From Fallopia convolvulus (lineage: Eukaryota > Streptophyta > Magnoliopsida > Caryophyllales > Polygonaceae): 64,000 nt of DNA. Where the stretch lies: assembly GCA_964016875.1 (NCBI GenBank), contig OZ024718.1, forward strand, positions 42,695,906 to 42,759,905, read 5' to 3'. Positions within the stretch are counted from its first letter, which is position 1. Each line of letters starts with the position of its first letter. Position numbers and translations under genes: made by a program. The notes under the pieces are model-generated. The model saw only the letters and a program-made list of their open reading frames with translations. It was not told where the DNA came from and did not search any database. This document shows positions 10,435-21,025 of the stretch, piece by piece.

Positions 10435-10975
10435 ATCATTCTTATAAGAAATCATTATATTCCTTTATAATCATTCATTCTTATAAGAAATCGTTATATT
10501 TCTTTAGAGTCGTTCATTCTTATAAGAAAACATAATATTCACTTAGAATCATTCATTCTTATAAGAAAACATTATATTCATTTAGAATCGTTCATTCTTA
10601 TAAGAAATCATTATATTCCTTTATAATCATTCATTCTTATAAGAAATCGTTATATTTCTTTAGAATCGTCCATTCTCATAAGAAAACATAATATTCACTT
10701 AGAATCATTCATTGTTATAAAAAATTGTTATATTCATTTAGAATCGTTCATTCTTATAAGAAAACATTATATTCATTTAGAATCGTTCATTCTTATAAGA
10801 AAACATTATATTCACTTAGAATATTTCATTCTTATAAGACATTGTTATATTCATTCAGAACCTCTCATTCTTATAAGAAAACGTATAAAATGTTATATTC
10901 GCTTAGAATCATTCATTCTTATAAGAAAATATTGTATTCACTTAGAATCGTTCATTCTTATAAGAAATCAATATA

Positions 10976-11034
10976 GTCCCTAAACCCTAAACCTTAAACC
11001 CTAAACCCTAAACCCTAAACCCTAAATCCTAAGA
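10976..11034 (-). repeat. Interstitial telomere-like block, CCCTAAA orientation
   Basis: About seven CCCTAAA units. The right junction (CCTAAATCCTAAGAAATATA) is the exact mirror of the left junction of the block at 10358, so the two blocks form an inverted pair about 540 bp apart. Confidence 0.9.
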
Positions 11035-11216
11035 AATATAACGCATTCTTGTAAGAAATCGTTATAGTCCTTTAGAGTCGTTCATTCTGATAAGAAATCG
11101 TCATATTCCTTTAGAATCATTCATTCTTATAAGAAAATTATATTTCTTTAGAATCGATCGAAAGCGTTACTTTCATTTAGAATCGATCATTCTTATAAGA
11201 AAGTGTTATATTTCTT

Positions 11217-11299
11217 AGGGTTTATGGTTTAGGGTTTATGGTTTAGGGTCTAGGGTTTAGGGTTTAGGGTCTAGGGTTTATGGTTTAGGGTTTAGGGTC
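11217..11299 (+). repeat. Third interstitial telomere-like block
   Basis: TTTAGGG units mixed with TTTATGG and TCTAGGG variants, again entered through TTATATTTCTTAGGG. Confidence 0.9.
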
Positions 11300-12140
11300 G
11301 ATCATTCTTATAAGAAATCATTATATTCCTTTATAATCATTCATTCTTATAAGAAAGCGTTATATTTCTTTAGAATCGTTCATTCTTATAAGAAAACATA
11401 ATATTCACTTAGAATCGTTCATTATTATAAGAAATTGTTATATTCATTTAGAATCGTTCACTTATAAGAAAACATAGAAAATGTTATATTCACTTAGAAT
11501 CATTCATTCTTATAAGAAAATATTGTATTCACTTATAATCGTTCATTCTTATAAGAAAACATTGTATTCACTTAGAATCGTTCATTCTTATAAGAAAATG
11601 TTATATTCACTTAGAATCGTTCATTTTTTATAAGAAATCATTATATTCCTTTATAATCATTCATTCTTATAAGAAATCGTTATATTTCTTTAGAACCGTT
11701 CATTATCATAAGAAAACATAATATTCACTTAGAATCATTCATTATTATAAAAAAATTGTTATATTCATTTAGAATCGTTTATTCTTATAACAAAACATTA
11801 TATTCATTTATAATCGTTCTTTCTTATTAGAATCGTTCATTCTTATAAGAAAACGTAGAAAATGTTATATTCACTTAGAATCGTTCATTCTTATAAGAAA
11901 ATATTATATTCACTTAGAATAGTTGATTCTTATAAGAAATCGTTATATTCCTTTAGAACATTTCATTCTTATAAGAAATCGTTATATTCCTTTAGAATCA
12001 TTCATTCTTATTAGAAAACGTTATAGTCCCTTAGAATTTTATATTCATTCTTATTAGAAAACGTGAGGCTAAATATCATTCTGGAAAAGAACCACAGAAA
12101 TCGTTATATTCCTTTAGAATCATTCATTCTTGTAAATAAT

Positions 12141-14930
12141 TTTTTTAAAAATTATTTGCTAATTTTATCATCTAGAATTTTAAATTATATTAAAAATTAC
12201 ACTAAAAAAATGGGTGAATATGATTTTATAACTTATTATAATCCTACTTATTTATAAATTATTATTCAACTTTTAAAAAATTTGTTAAAAATGTTTGCAA
12301 AAATTAACGTCGGGTTTAATAGAAGGAATTATTACCTTAAGAGGGAAAATGAAATTTGGGCTAAATTATTGGCGGGCTTGGAGGGAAACGAAATTTTGGG
12401 CTAAATTATTGGCGAGCTCAAACCCTATTTTCTAATGTGGGGGCTCAAATGTCCATCTCACTCAACTAATAAACCTTAAAGTAAGGAACACGAGAGACGG
12501 AGAGAGCATCAGAATGGAACGCGACGGCTTTTCATCTCTGCCTCGTCAAAGTCTACAATCTCGATCTTCCGGTTCGGTGGCTGCTTGTCTTCTCCACCTC
12601 GTCAAAGTCTACAATCTCGCTTGTCTTCTCCGCCTCGTCAAAGTCTCAATTCAGGACTAGATGGCTCGACGGCGGCTTGGCTGCTTCCGGTTCCGCCGGA
12701 CGAAGGTGAGGCGGAGGTTGGAAATGAGGGAGGATAGTTCATCTCCGAATTGATCGAGAGAGGAAATCAGGATGGAACGACAGACTCGGGGAGTTCGAAT
12801 TCTTCATAGCCGGCATATCTTCTCCGCCCCGTCAATGTCTCCAAATTCGTCTCCGAAATTGATCGGTTTGAACATTCTTTCTCAATTGAATTTTGTTTTT
12901 ATTGTTTTCTTATGTGAGAAAGATTCAAATTTTCATTGTTTTTGTGACTGAGGACTCCTGGCTTGCCTCCGGCACCTGATGGGTCTGAAGTTGAAGAATG
13001 TTGTGAGCTACGTAGCAAACTTGATTCAACACAGCTAAGATGTCTATATTTTGTGTATTAACGCTGAGTTAGAGACCATATTAACAAGAATGTGTATTTT
13101 GCAGAAAGACTTGAGCGGTTACCCAGAAGTTGTTCGCGTTGCTTCTGGGTCAGGTTGTTTCCTTTGTAATGGCGCTCATGAGCGTCTCTTCCTCGTATTT
13201 GGCTGATCTCGATAAGAAAGACTTAAGCGTTTCCTTTGTTACATTGTGTCAAAATTGTTCAGCCGTTTCTTTCCTAGTTCTGCAAATTATACTCTCATGA
13301 GCTTCTCTTCATCTTATGTTCAGGTCACAGTCTTGCTGATCCTGGTGAGCCTCTTGAGAGTTGCTCCTTCTGCTTCTCCTTAACACACAATTAATCATTA
13401 CAAAGAATTCAAAGTCATTAATTTTCATATATAGTGTGTAATTGGGGTCAAGCTATAAGTGAATTTAACTAGATAAATCCATTTGGTACCAACATTCTTT
13501 GCAAGCACACTGTTCTGCTCCTGAAGTAATTTGGCCTACCATAAAAACAAAAATTTGAAATCATTTGGCATACCCTTTTCTGAATCACAGAAACTGATTC
13601 ATGCATCTGCTGGTTCTGCAATCAACAATAAACATCTTATGATACATTCACATTTTGTTCAGTCGTTTCTTTCCTAGTTTCCACCCCTCACTCTTAGAGT
13701 GACTGCCGACTGCTTGAGAGTTTACCATAAATGCTCAATTACTGACAGAAGATTGTTTATAAGATGAACTAGAGGCTGTGAATTTGTTCTTGTTACATAA
13801 CAAAGATATATTCTTGCTATGTGAGCTTTTGCGTTCTACATTCAGCACATTATTTGCATATAACTTACGTATTTGGATTTCTACTTTCATCCCTATCTCT
13901 TTACAAGCTATATGGAATTGACTATACAAGCTATCACGAGATCTTCATCCGACTATCTGAATTCTTTAGACTTGTGATTTTGCCTAATTTAGATGTGGAA
14001 AATAGTTGATTGACCCTTTTCTCTGGTGGGATTTGCAGGTTCCTTTGTACTATTATGTGCTATTAGGATTTGTTGATGTTCAAGGAAACTATATTGGTGA
14101 GTGATTCTGGCTTAATGTATATCATCTGGGGATTCATTCCAACATGTATGCAGTTAATAAAGAATACTAGTATATCATCTGAGGTCCTAATTCTCATTGC
14201 ATTCATTTTTTTTGTTCATTCATTCAAGCTAGATTTCATCCTTCTCAACACCTTTTGGACTAGTATGGTTTTATAAGATGTTTGTTTTCTTCAGAACGTT
14301 TTGGTGATGCATCTTAAATTGGTTTGGACATTGATTGGGCAATTTAATATCTCAAATTGGTTTGGACATTGATGGGGCACTCTATTAGAGTCGTAATTTA
14401 CTAATAGAGTCGTAATTTACTAATAGAGTCATCAACCCAGCATCAATAATGTATGAAGCATACTAGTTTTGACTTCCTGCTTGCAACATCTCCTTGTTTG
14501 ATGTGCATATGATCAACATTTCATCATTAATTTACATTCTGTGTGCACTTGGAAACAATTGAATCATGTGACTGGTTTTGTTTTCTAGATCGGAAACGAT
14601 TATGGAAAGCAAGATGCTTGGGCAAGAAGGGTATAAAGAAGGAGCCTAAAGATGTGTTAAAAGTTGGCTTTCCAAGACTCATGATGCTTAGCAACATTAG
14701 TTTCAGAAAATGTTTGTATAATTGTATCAAACATACTAAATGTGTTATGACATATAATGATGTGTTATGTCATTTTCAATTGCTTCTTGTATGTTTGCAT
14801 TTTTTTTGTTGCTTTTGATGTCCAACTTTCTGTACTTTACTATTGTTTTGACTAAACTAGAGAACATTAGAGAAAAATTAGCAAATATATTATAGTATAA
14901 TATTTTTTTTATTTTTTTAAATGCGTAATT
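12141..14930. other. CACTA interior without recognisable gene
   Basis: At 12345-12420 AAATTTGGGCTAAATTATTGG and a close copy lie side by side. From about 12510 a more GC-rich stretch repeats CTCGTCAAAGTCTACAATCTC (in full or part) several times and has short frames starting at an ATG (12514). The rest (13000-14930) alternates AT-rich sequence with short frames, including an intron-like TTTTCTAG followed by an open stretch at 14590. None matches a protein family I know. It may be host gene material carried by the transposon. Confidence 0.4.
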
Positions 14931-15368
14931 ATTTAACCACAAAATTTGTAACAAAATAAATTCATGGCAAATTTCAAGGCTAAGGCCACGAAATAGGTGC
15001 GATTATGCGTTCAAATTCGACTCGAAATTAGATACAAAATACATTTGTGGCTAACATTTGATGGTGATGCACTCAAAACCAACCACGAAATTCAATTCTG
15101 GCTAATATGGTTGAACGTGACTTTCGTGGCCAATAGCCACACATTTAGCAATGAACTAATTCGCGACTATTATTTGCAGCTAAATAGCCACAAAACTAGA
15201 ATTCTGTGGTTCTTTTCTAGAGTGATATTTAGCCTCGCGTGTTTTAGCCCCAAGGCACCTTTCATAGGGCAATCTGTTGGGGATGTCGTGGCTAACGTGA
15301 TTTCGTGGTTATTTTTGTGGCGGAAGTCGTGTCTATTTTCCTGGCTACAGACGTGTTTTCCAGCAGTG
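14931..15368. repeat. Right subterminal repeats of the CACTA element
   Basis: CACGAAA, GTGGCTAA and TTCGTGG motifs in both orientations, mirroring the left subterminal region, ending in the terminal inverted repeat. Confidence 0.7.
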
Positions 15369-16737
15369 GAAGCTTTTGGATGCATAATAGTAAACTACTA
15401 GTTTAGAAGGGGGGGGGGTAGTTGGTAACTTTCCAAAGTGCGATGAATAAGACACATATAGATTTTTTTGTGACTAAGAGGGTTGACAAGGGAGGTTGCA
15501 AGGATTGTAAGGTGAATCCATTTGAAGGTCTAACTACGCAACACAAATTGTTAGTTTTGGATTTTAAGTGGTTGAACAAGTTGAGGAAGGTAAATATGGC
15601 AGCTCAACCCATGATCAGGTGGGGTCGTCTATTAGAATCAAATAGGAAAAGCTTTTCTGAGAGGATGTTCGAGGAGGCAAAGGCAAAAGGATCTTGGCAA
15701 GTAAGGAGCGACACCAAAAAGATGTGTGGCAAGATGGAAGAATGTATTCGTAGAGCAACATGTGGGGTGCTTGGTGTATATGTCGAGAGGGGGGTTTGAT
15801 AACAAAAGGGTTGTAGCGTGGTGGAACGATGAGGTTCAAGAGAAAGTTAAGGCCAAGCAACTAGCCTACATGTCCTTGTTGAGGAGTAGTGAGTCAAACA
15901 GATAAGAAAAATAGGAGGAATACAAGACAACAAAGAAAGATGCCAAGAAAGTAATAGCGACTACTAAGGATAACGCATTAGAGGAAAAAGGAGGAGAACA
16001 TGTGCTGTTTTGGATGGCCAGGGGAAGGGAAAGGCAAAGTCGGGATATGGACAAGGTAAAGTCTGTCAAGGACGAGAATCGATGTGTGTTGGTGGAGGAA
16101 AATTAGACCAGACGTCGATTGGAGAGGTACTTACTTCTGCAGTCTTTTGAATGAGGGTTGTGTTGCACCAGAGAGTCAGCAGGTTTTTAGGGGGCAAGAA
16201 AGTTGTGTTTCCTACAAGCAAATCACTATGGAGAAAGTAAAGGAGGTGGTTCAAAAAATGAGTAACAAAAGAGCAATAGGGTCGGATGAGATCCAAGTGG
16301 AATTTTGGAAATGCTTGGGATGAAAGGCTTGGAGTGGATAACGACGCTCTTCAATGTCATATTCAGGACGGCTAAGATTCCAGATGAGTGGAGACTCGAT
16401 AGGTTAATTCCGTTATATAAGAAAAAAGGGGATGTGCAGTACTGCAACAGTTATAGGGGCATTAAACTCCTTAACTACACAATGAAGGTGTGGGAGAAGG
16501 TTATTCAATTGAGGATGAGGAGGCTCATTGAGGTAATAGAGAATCAGTTCAGTTTTATGCCACGGAGGTCATCTATAGAGGTTATTCATTTGCTGAGGAG
16601 GTTGACATAGGCATAGAGTCGAAAGAGAGAATAATTTGCATATGTTTTTTTGTCTATTTAGAGAAAGCTTATGACATGGTGCCGAGGGATTTGATTTGGA
16701 AGAGGTTAGCGGCTAAAAAAGTGTCAGGCAACTATTG

Positions 16738-17569
16738 AGTTCAAAAAAAGCATGAAATGTAGAATTAAAGGGGACATCATGTGATTAATTATATAAAAAC
16801 ACCCAATAACCCAAACTCACCAAGGTTTGTTATGTCTAAAGAATTCATATCCAACAAAGCATGCAAACCAGGCAATCCAATAGTTAGAATCAAAAGAAAA
16901 CAAAAGATAAATCATGAACCAACCCAAGATAGGTTAATTTTTGAGATGGTTGGGCATCTCAAATGTTGCATATGTCTCTATAGCATCTCAACTAGCAAAG
17001 AGTTTAGCCAAATTCTGAGATGGTTGAACCAAATTCTAGCATCTGTAACATCTGTTGGCACTTGCTTTAGTTATCACACATCATTTACCAACACAATAAT
17101 TACATAATGTTTTTTTCTAGCATCAATTCGTGGGCAAGATCTTTGGTTAACTCGATCAATAGCAAAAAATTAAACAATTATTTTGAGTTTTGGTCAATCT
17201 TTCCTATCATATCGTGTGAACAAGTTGGTCAGTATATATCATTCACTCATCTAGAAAGATCTCTTGCTAATGGACACTTCTTTTTTGTGTGTTTTTGGAG
17301 TTTTCGTTGTTTATTTACTTAAGCACAATACAACATTGTGTACTTTGTTCCAAGTCTGGAGTATTGGTAATCATTTACCAATTAATGTGATGTCTTGAAT
17401 CAAACTAATTAAGGCAGTCTCTCTCTAAAAACTCCAACTAATAAAAAGAGGAGTCCATACTAAATTAAAAATATCATCACTAACAACTGAATCGATATAA
17501 ATAGATGATCTTACAATTTCACTTATTCATGCCTTGCTCCAACAAATTTATGACAGTTTCATACAAATC
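16738..17569. other. No gene seen
   Basis: Sequence between the truncated LINE and the copia element. The short open frames show no family motifs, and I see no repeat structure apart from two GAGATGGTTG copies (about 16942 and 17018). Confidence 0.4.
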
Positions 17570-17574
17570 ATAGG

Positions 17575-17762
17575 TGTGGAGATTATGAGAGGCTGAATAA
17601 TATTATTGAAGGAGAAATCTCCAATGTATAAAGTTACATAAGATCTTATCCTTGGACTCCAAGGCAATATCTTTACCTAAATGATAAGAAATAATATGAC
17701 AATATCTTTGCCTAATCTAAAAGATAAGAGTACATAAAAAGATAATCTAAATATCTCTAATA
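17575..17762 (-). repeat. 3' LTR of copia A
   Basis: 188 bp, paired with 27624-27811 by near-identical sequence. Confidence 0.95.
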
Positions 17763-17860
17763 TGCCCCCGCAAGCTAGACGTCGGAACCGAAAGACCAAG
17801 CTTGGAAATCAATGTATGAAACCGTGGACGAGCCAAAGGCTTGGTCAAGACATCAGCAAG

Positions 17861-19257
17861 CTAGTTCTCAGTTGACACGTGAGCAACCCGAAGGAACCCT
17901 TTCTGAACTAACTCCCAAATAAAATGAAAAGCCAACGCAACATGCTTCATCCGAGAATGAAAAACGAGATTGGCACTTAAATGAGTAGCACCCATATTAT
18001 CACAATACAACACTAGTTGACGAACAAGGCGAACCCCTAGTTTGGATAGTAGCAAATGAACCCAGACCAATTTAGCACCTGAATCAGCTAGGGATCGATA
18101 TTCAGCTTTCGTGGAAGATCTAGCAACAATCTTTTGCTTGCGTGAACTCCAAGAAATAGGCGTAGCACCTAAGTAGATTAAGTAGCCAGTGGTAGACGTA
18201 AAATCATCCTTATTACCGGCCCAATCAGCATCTGTAAAACCATAAAGTGACAAAGAAGACACACGACTAATAACAAGGCCATGCTCAGCCGTGCCTTTGA
18301 GATTGCGTAGCAACCTTTTCAACGCACTCCAATGAGTCGTCGTTGGAGAGTGCATGAACTGAGACAACTTGTTGACAGAAAAACCAATGTCAGGACATGT
18401 CAAAGATAGATATTGCAAGCTTCCAATGAGAGCACGGAATTCTGTTGGGAAGTCAAGAACCGTGCCAGATGTCTTTTGCAATGAAGTCGAGGCACACATG
18501 GGAGTCGAAATTGCATTTGAACCTGCCATATTAGCCTTATGTAAGAGATCAAGAATATACTTATGCTGATTCAAGAAAAGGCGTTTAGAATGAGAGTGAA
18601 CTTCGATCAACACCAAGAAAATATCGAAGATAACCCAAATGTTTCAAAGAAAACGGATGAAATAATCGTAGAATCTTGTCCTCAAGGGAAGATTTGTACT
18701 CCCAGTGAAAATAATATCATCCACATAAACCAAGAGATAGATTTCAGTGGAATGACGTCGAAAAATAAACAATGATGAATTGACAACTAAATTCACAAAA
18801 CCGACCTGTAGAAGGAAATTACGAAGCTTAGTGTACCACGCTCTCGGAGCTTGCTTCAAGCCATAGATCGCCTTTTAAGCTTGCAAACATGAGATGAAAA
18901 TTGTTTGTCAACAAACCCCGGTGGTTGTTCCATGAAGACATCTTCATTCAACGTGCCTTGTAAAAAGGCGTTATTGACGTCAATTTGACGAAGAGTCCAA
19001 CCAGACGAAACAACAATAGTCAGTACAGTCCGAACAGTGACCGGCTTAATAACCGGACTAAAAGTCTCAGTGAAATCACAACCCGAACGTTGATGGAAAC
19101 CTTTCGCGACAAGCCATGCCTTATATTTGTCAAGAGAACCATCCGGATTGTACTTAACACGAAAGACCCATTTGCATCCAACAATATTCACATTAGGATC
19201 AGAAGGAACCAAGTCCCAAGTCTCATTCTTACAAAGCGCAGAATACTCCAACGACAT
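17861..19257 (-). pseudogene. Copia A reverse transcriptase and RNase H
   Basis: Three consecutive minus-strand frames that together cover the domain. 19257-18856: RT start, with ETWDLVPSDPNVNIVGCKWV and QIDVNNAFLQG. 18859-18644: APRAWYTKL and the active-site box VYVDDIIF. 18616-17861: the connection (RALIGSLQYLSLTCPDIGFSV) and RNase H (FTDADWAGNKDD, SSTKAEYRSLA, YCDNMGATHLS, RMKHVALAFHF). Frame changes near 18860 and 18620-18650 and the lack of one open frame show it is inactive. The conserved YVDD and the RNase H acidic residues are still readable, so the decay is moderate. Confidence 0.9.
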
Positions 19258-19640
19258 GGCATGTCGCCAATCCGGGTCTTTTAAGGCTGAGGTTATTTGA
19301 CCGAGTGATAATGCTGAGTGGCTCTAGTGGAGATGGATTAGGGCTAGGGTTTGGCGAGGGCTCAGAGGCATCGGAAGAAGAACCCGAGGTAAGGCTAGGG
19401 TTTGGCAAGGGTGGTAAAGAATATGGGTTAGGGTTAGGGTTTGGAGAGGGCATCGGAGAATTAGGGTTAGGGTTAGGGTTTGGGGAGGCCGAGAATTTTG
19501 CGGTCGGGTGAATAGGAGAAGTAGGTGGCGTGTTTGGGGGAGTATTAGGGTGAGGAGAGTTGTAGGATTAGGGTTAGGGTTTGGGTTTGGCAAGCGCGGA
19601 AACCCTGGGGGAGGCAGCAGATATTGGTCACCCAAAATCG
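19258..19640 (-). repeat. Pro-Asn linker encoded by CCCTAA-like repeats in copia A
   Basis: On the plus strand this reads as blocks of GGTTAGGGTTAGGGTTTGG and GGGCTAGGGTTTGG variants. On the minus strand, in the pol frame between integrase and RT, the same DNA reads as alternating Pro and Asn (PNPNPNP, then PSPNPSPNPS-like runs) with Leu-Thr runs where the frame slips. Copia pol normally has a variable low-complexity linker here, so the location is expected; its telomere-like composition is not. Confidence 0.8.
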
Positions 19641-20561
19641 GTGCATGGAAGGATGTCCACAAGGAGGTGGCAGGGGAAGTTTTTGAGGGAAGTTTGGACG
19701 TATGCATGGCAAGAAATGGAAAAACATGTTCAACGAATGTAACATGCCTTGAGTTGAATATTTTTAGGGTTTCCGAGTCAAGACAAAAATATGCACTTTG
19801 AGAAAGGGAGTAGCCTACAAAAACGCATGGGCGAGACTTGGGTTCGAGCTTATGAGACGTGTAAGGTCTAAGCCAAGGGAAACACAAACAACCAAAGCTT
19901 TTAAGTTTTTGATAATTTGGAACAACTTGATAAAGTTTGAAAAAAGGAGACATATTTTGGAGAGTGACAATTGGCATCCTATTAATAAGATAGACCGTTG
20001 TTTTGAAAGCATAGGGCCAAAAAGTGATAGGAATACCGAAATGGGATAAGAGAGTGAGTCCCATATCAACAATATGACAATGACGACGCTCAAAATAGCC
20101 ATTTTGTTGTGGTCTATGAGGAGGAGTGGTGAAATGTGTGACCTTGGAAGAGGCGAGAAAAGACGCTAGGGCAATGTACTCACCTCCATTATCAGAATAC
20201 AGAAATTTGATGGAGGATTTAAAGTAGTTCTCAACTAAGGCTTTGAACTTGATGAAAGTACCTTTTGTATCGGATTTTCTTTTTAATGGATAAAACCATA
20301 TATATTTAGTGAAATGATCAACAAAAATTATATAATAGTGATAACCATCATGAGACAAAACTGGAGAAGACCAGACATCCGAAAAAAGAACTTCAAGAGG
20401 CGCATGGGACGAAATAGAAGACTGATGAAACGGTAGTTTGTGACTTTTATTAATGGAACATGAAGTACATGAATCAAAATCAGACTTGGAACATGGTAAA
20501 TTAAAACTAGATTGCATAAATTTTAAAACTGCTGAAGACAGATGACCCAATTTATGATGAA
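19641..20561 (-). pseudogene. Copia A integrase
   Basis: Minus-strand frame from 20550 (cut on its upstream side by copia B). It begins inside the zinc-binding region (CTSCSINKSHKLPF) and continues into the core with the three acidic positions in LFSDVWSS, YSDNGGEY and QQNGYFERRH, then NRMPI and FGCLCFPWLRPY and SRPCVFVGYS, the typical copia post-core blocks. The integrase would join element cDNA to the target. The upstream HH part of the zinc finger and the GAG-pre-integrase segment are displaced to the far side of the copia B insertion. No stop is seen within 20550-19700. Confidence 0.9.
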
Positions 20562-20566
20562 GAGAA

Positions 20567-21010
20567 TGTTAGATTTTTTTAATCTATATTATTTGGGCTT
20601 ACATATTTAGTGGAACAATTATATTATATGGCTAATTATTATCGGGTTTAATTTAAGTGATTAGGTAAAGCCCATAGACTTTAAATAATTGGTACGACCC
20701 AATGGGTGGATACCGGATTTGGCCCAATAGACTTAATGGGATTCTATTGGGCTAAATAAATAGAGATTTTAGGTTATGGTCCCCAATACGCTAAATCATT
20801 CAGGCTTTCTACGGTACTCTCCCCATCAGAGTGAAAGCACAAACCCTAGATTTGGCTGAGGAAGATCACATACCTACGGTTCTCGTTGGTAGTTCCGCAT
20901 AAAGGTTCGATTGCCATCAGGATCAAAGGTATGTCAAATTTGGTATTTCTTAATAACCTAGTATGATCGATCTTGGCGTTTTAGGTCTAAAGGGGATTAA
21001 TTTTCCAACA
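20567..21010 (+). repeat. 5' LTR of copia B
   Basis: 444 bp, ends TG...CA, followed at once by the primer binding site. Confidence 0.95.
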
Positions 21011-21025
21011 CGTGGTATCAGAGCC

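Larger units (their letters stand above)
9937..12140 (+). repeat. 39 bp minisatellite, about 2.2 kb
   Basis: More than 50 imperfect copies of a 39 bp unit with consensus pieces TTCATTCTTATAAGAAATCG and TTATATTCATTTAGAATCG. The unit contains the 12 bp perfect palindrome TTCTTATAAGAA. Because 39 is divisible by three, intact copies keep all frames open, which explains repetitive frames such as (MRNRYIHLESFIL)n; these are not proteins. Variants drift from Y-T-C-ATTTAG to TTTCTTTAG towards the middle. Three telomere-like blocks interrupt the array. Confidence 0.9.
8817..15368. mobile_element. Non-autonomous CACTA (En/Spm) element, 6.55 kb
   Basis: Terminal inverted repeats: the left end reads CACTGTTGGAAAACGCGTCT then GTAGCCAG; the right end, reverse complemented, reads CACTGCTGGAAAACACGTCT then GTAGCCAG. 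The ends are CACTG rather than CACTA. Flanking triplets are AAA (8814-8816) and GAA (15369-15371), a 3 bp TSD with one change, and removal rejoins the LINE frame. Subterminal repeats rich in GCCACGA/TCGTGGCT occupy both ends. No TNP2 or TNPA protein is encoded. The interior holds a 39 bp minisatellite with telomere-like blocks and about 2.7 kb of unrecognised sequence that may be captured host DNA. Confidence 0.85.
8579..16737 (+). pseudogene. LINE (RTE-like) endonuclease/RT pseudogene, split by a CACTA element
   Basis: The left part (8579-8816) reads NISVHAPHEGL, then LLVIGLDFNSHMGK and VHEGFMFGDRNEGG, the apurinic-type endonuclease of RTE-like LINEs (often annotated in plants as craniofacial development protein 2-like). 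It breaks at DFSK (8805-8816). Across the 8817-15368 insertion the next residues A-F resume, then LVTFQSAMNKTHIDFF, DCKV and LTTQHKLLVLD (15422-15600). The RT region follows with NSYRGIKLLNYTMKVWE and ENQFSFMPRRSS (16440-16570) and LEKAYDMVPRDLIW (about 16655-16700), then stops at about 16737. The protein normally nicks target DNA and reverse transcribes its own RNA. Many stops, frameshifts, a poly-G run (15411-15418) and truncation at both ends make it inactive. Confidence 0.85.

Noticed and set aside
10358..11299. A true chromosome end or telomere
   Set aside because: The blocks are short, degenerate, in both orientations and inside a transposon.
9937..12140. CRISPR-like regular repeats
   Set aside because: Repeats are contiguous without unique spacers, and this is a plant nuclear sequence.
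14543..14818. Possible gene exon within the CACTA interior
   Set aside because: An acceptor-like TTTTCTAG precedes an open stretch, but the peptide matches nothing I know and has no neighbours in frame.
19305..19511. Plus-strand Gly-Leu-Phe-rich ORF (GLGLGFGE repeats)
   Set aside because: Antisense of the Pro-Asn linker of copia A pol; a repeat shadow.
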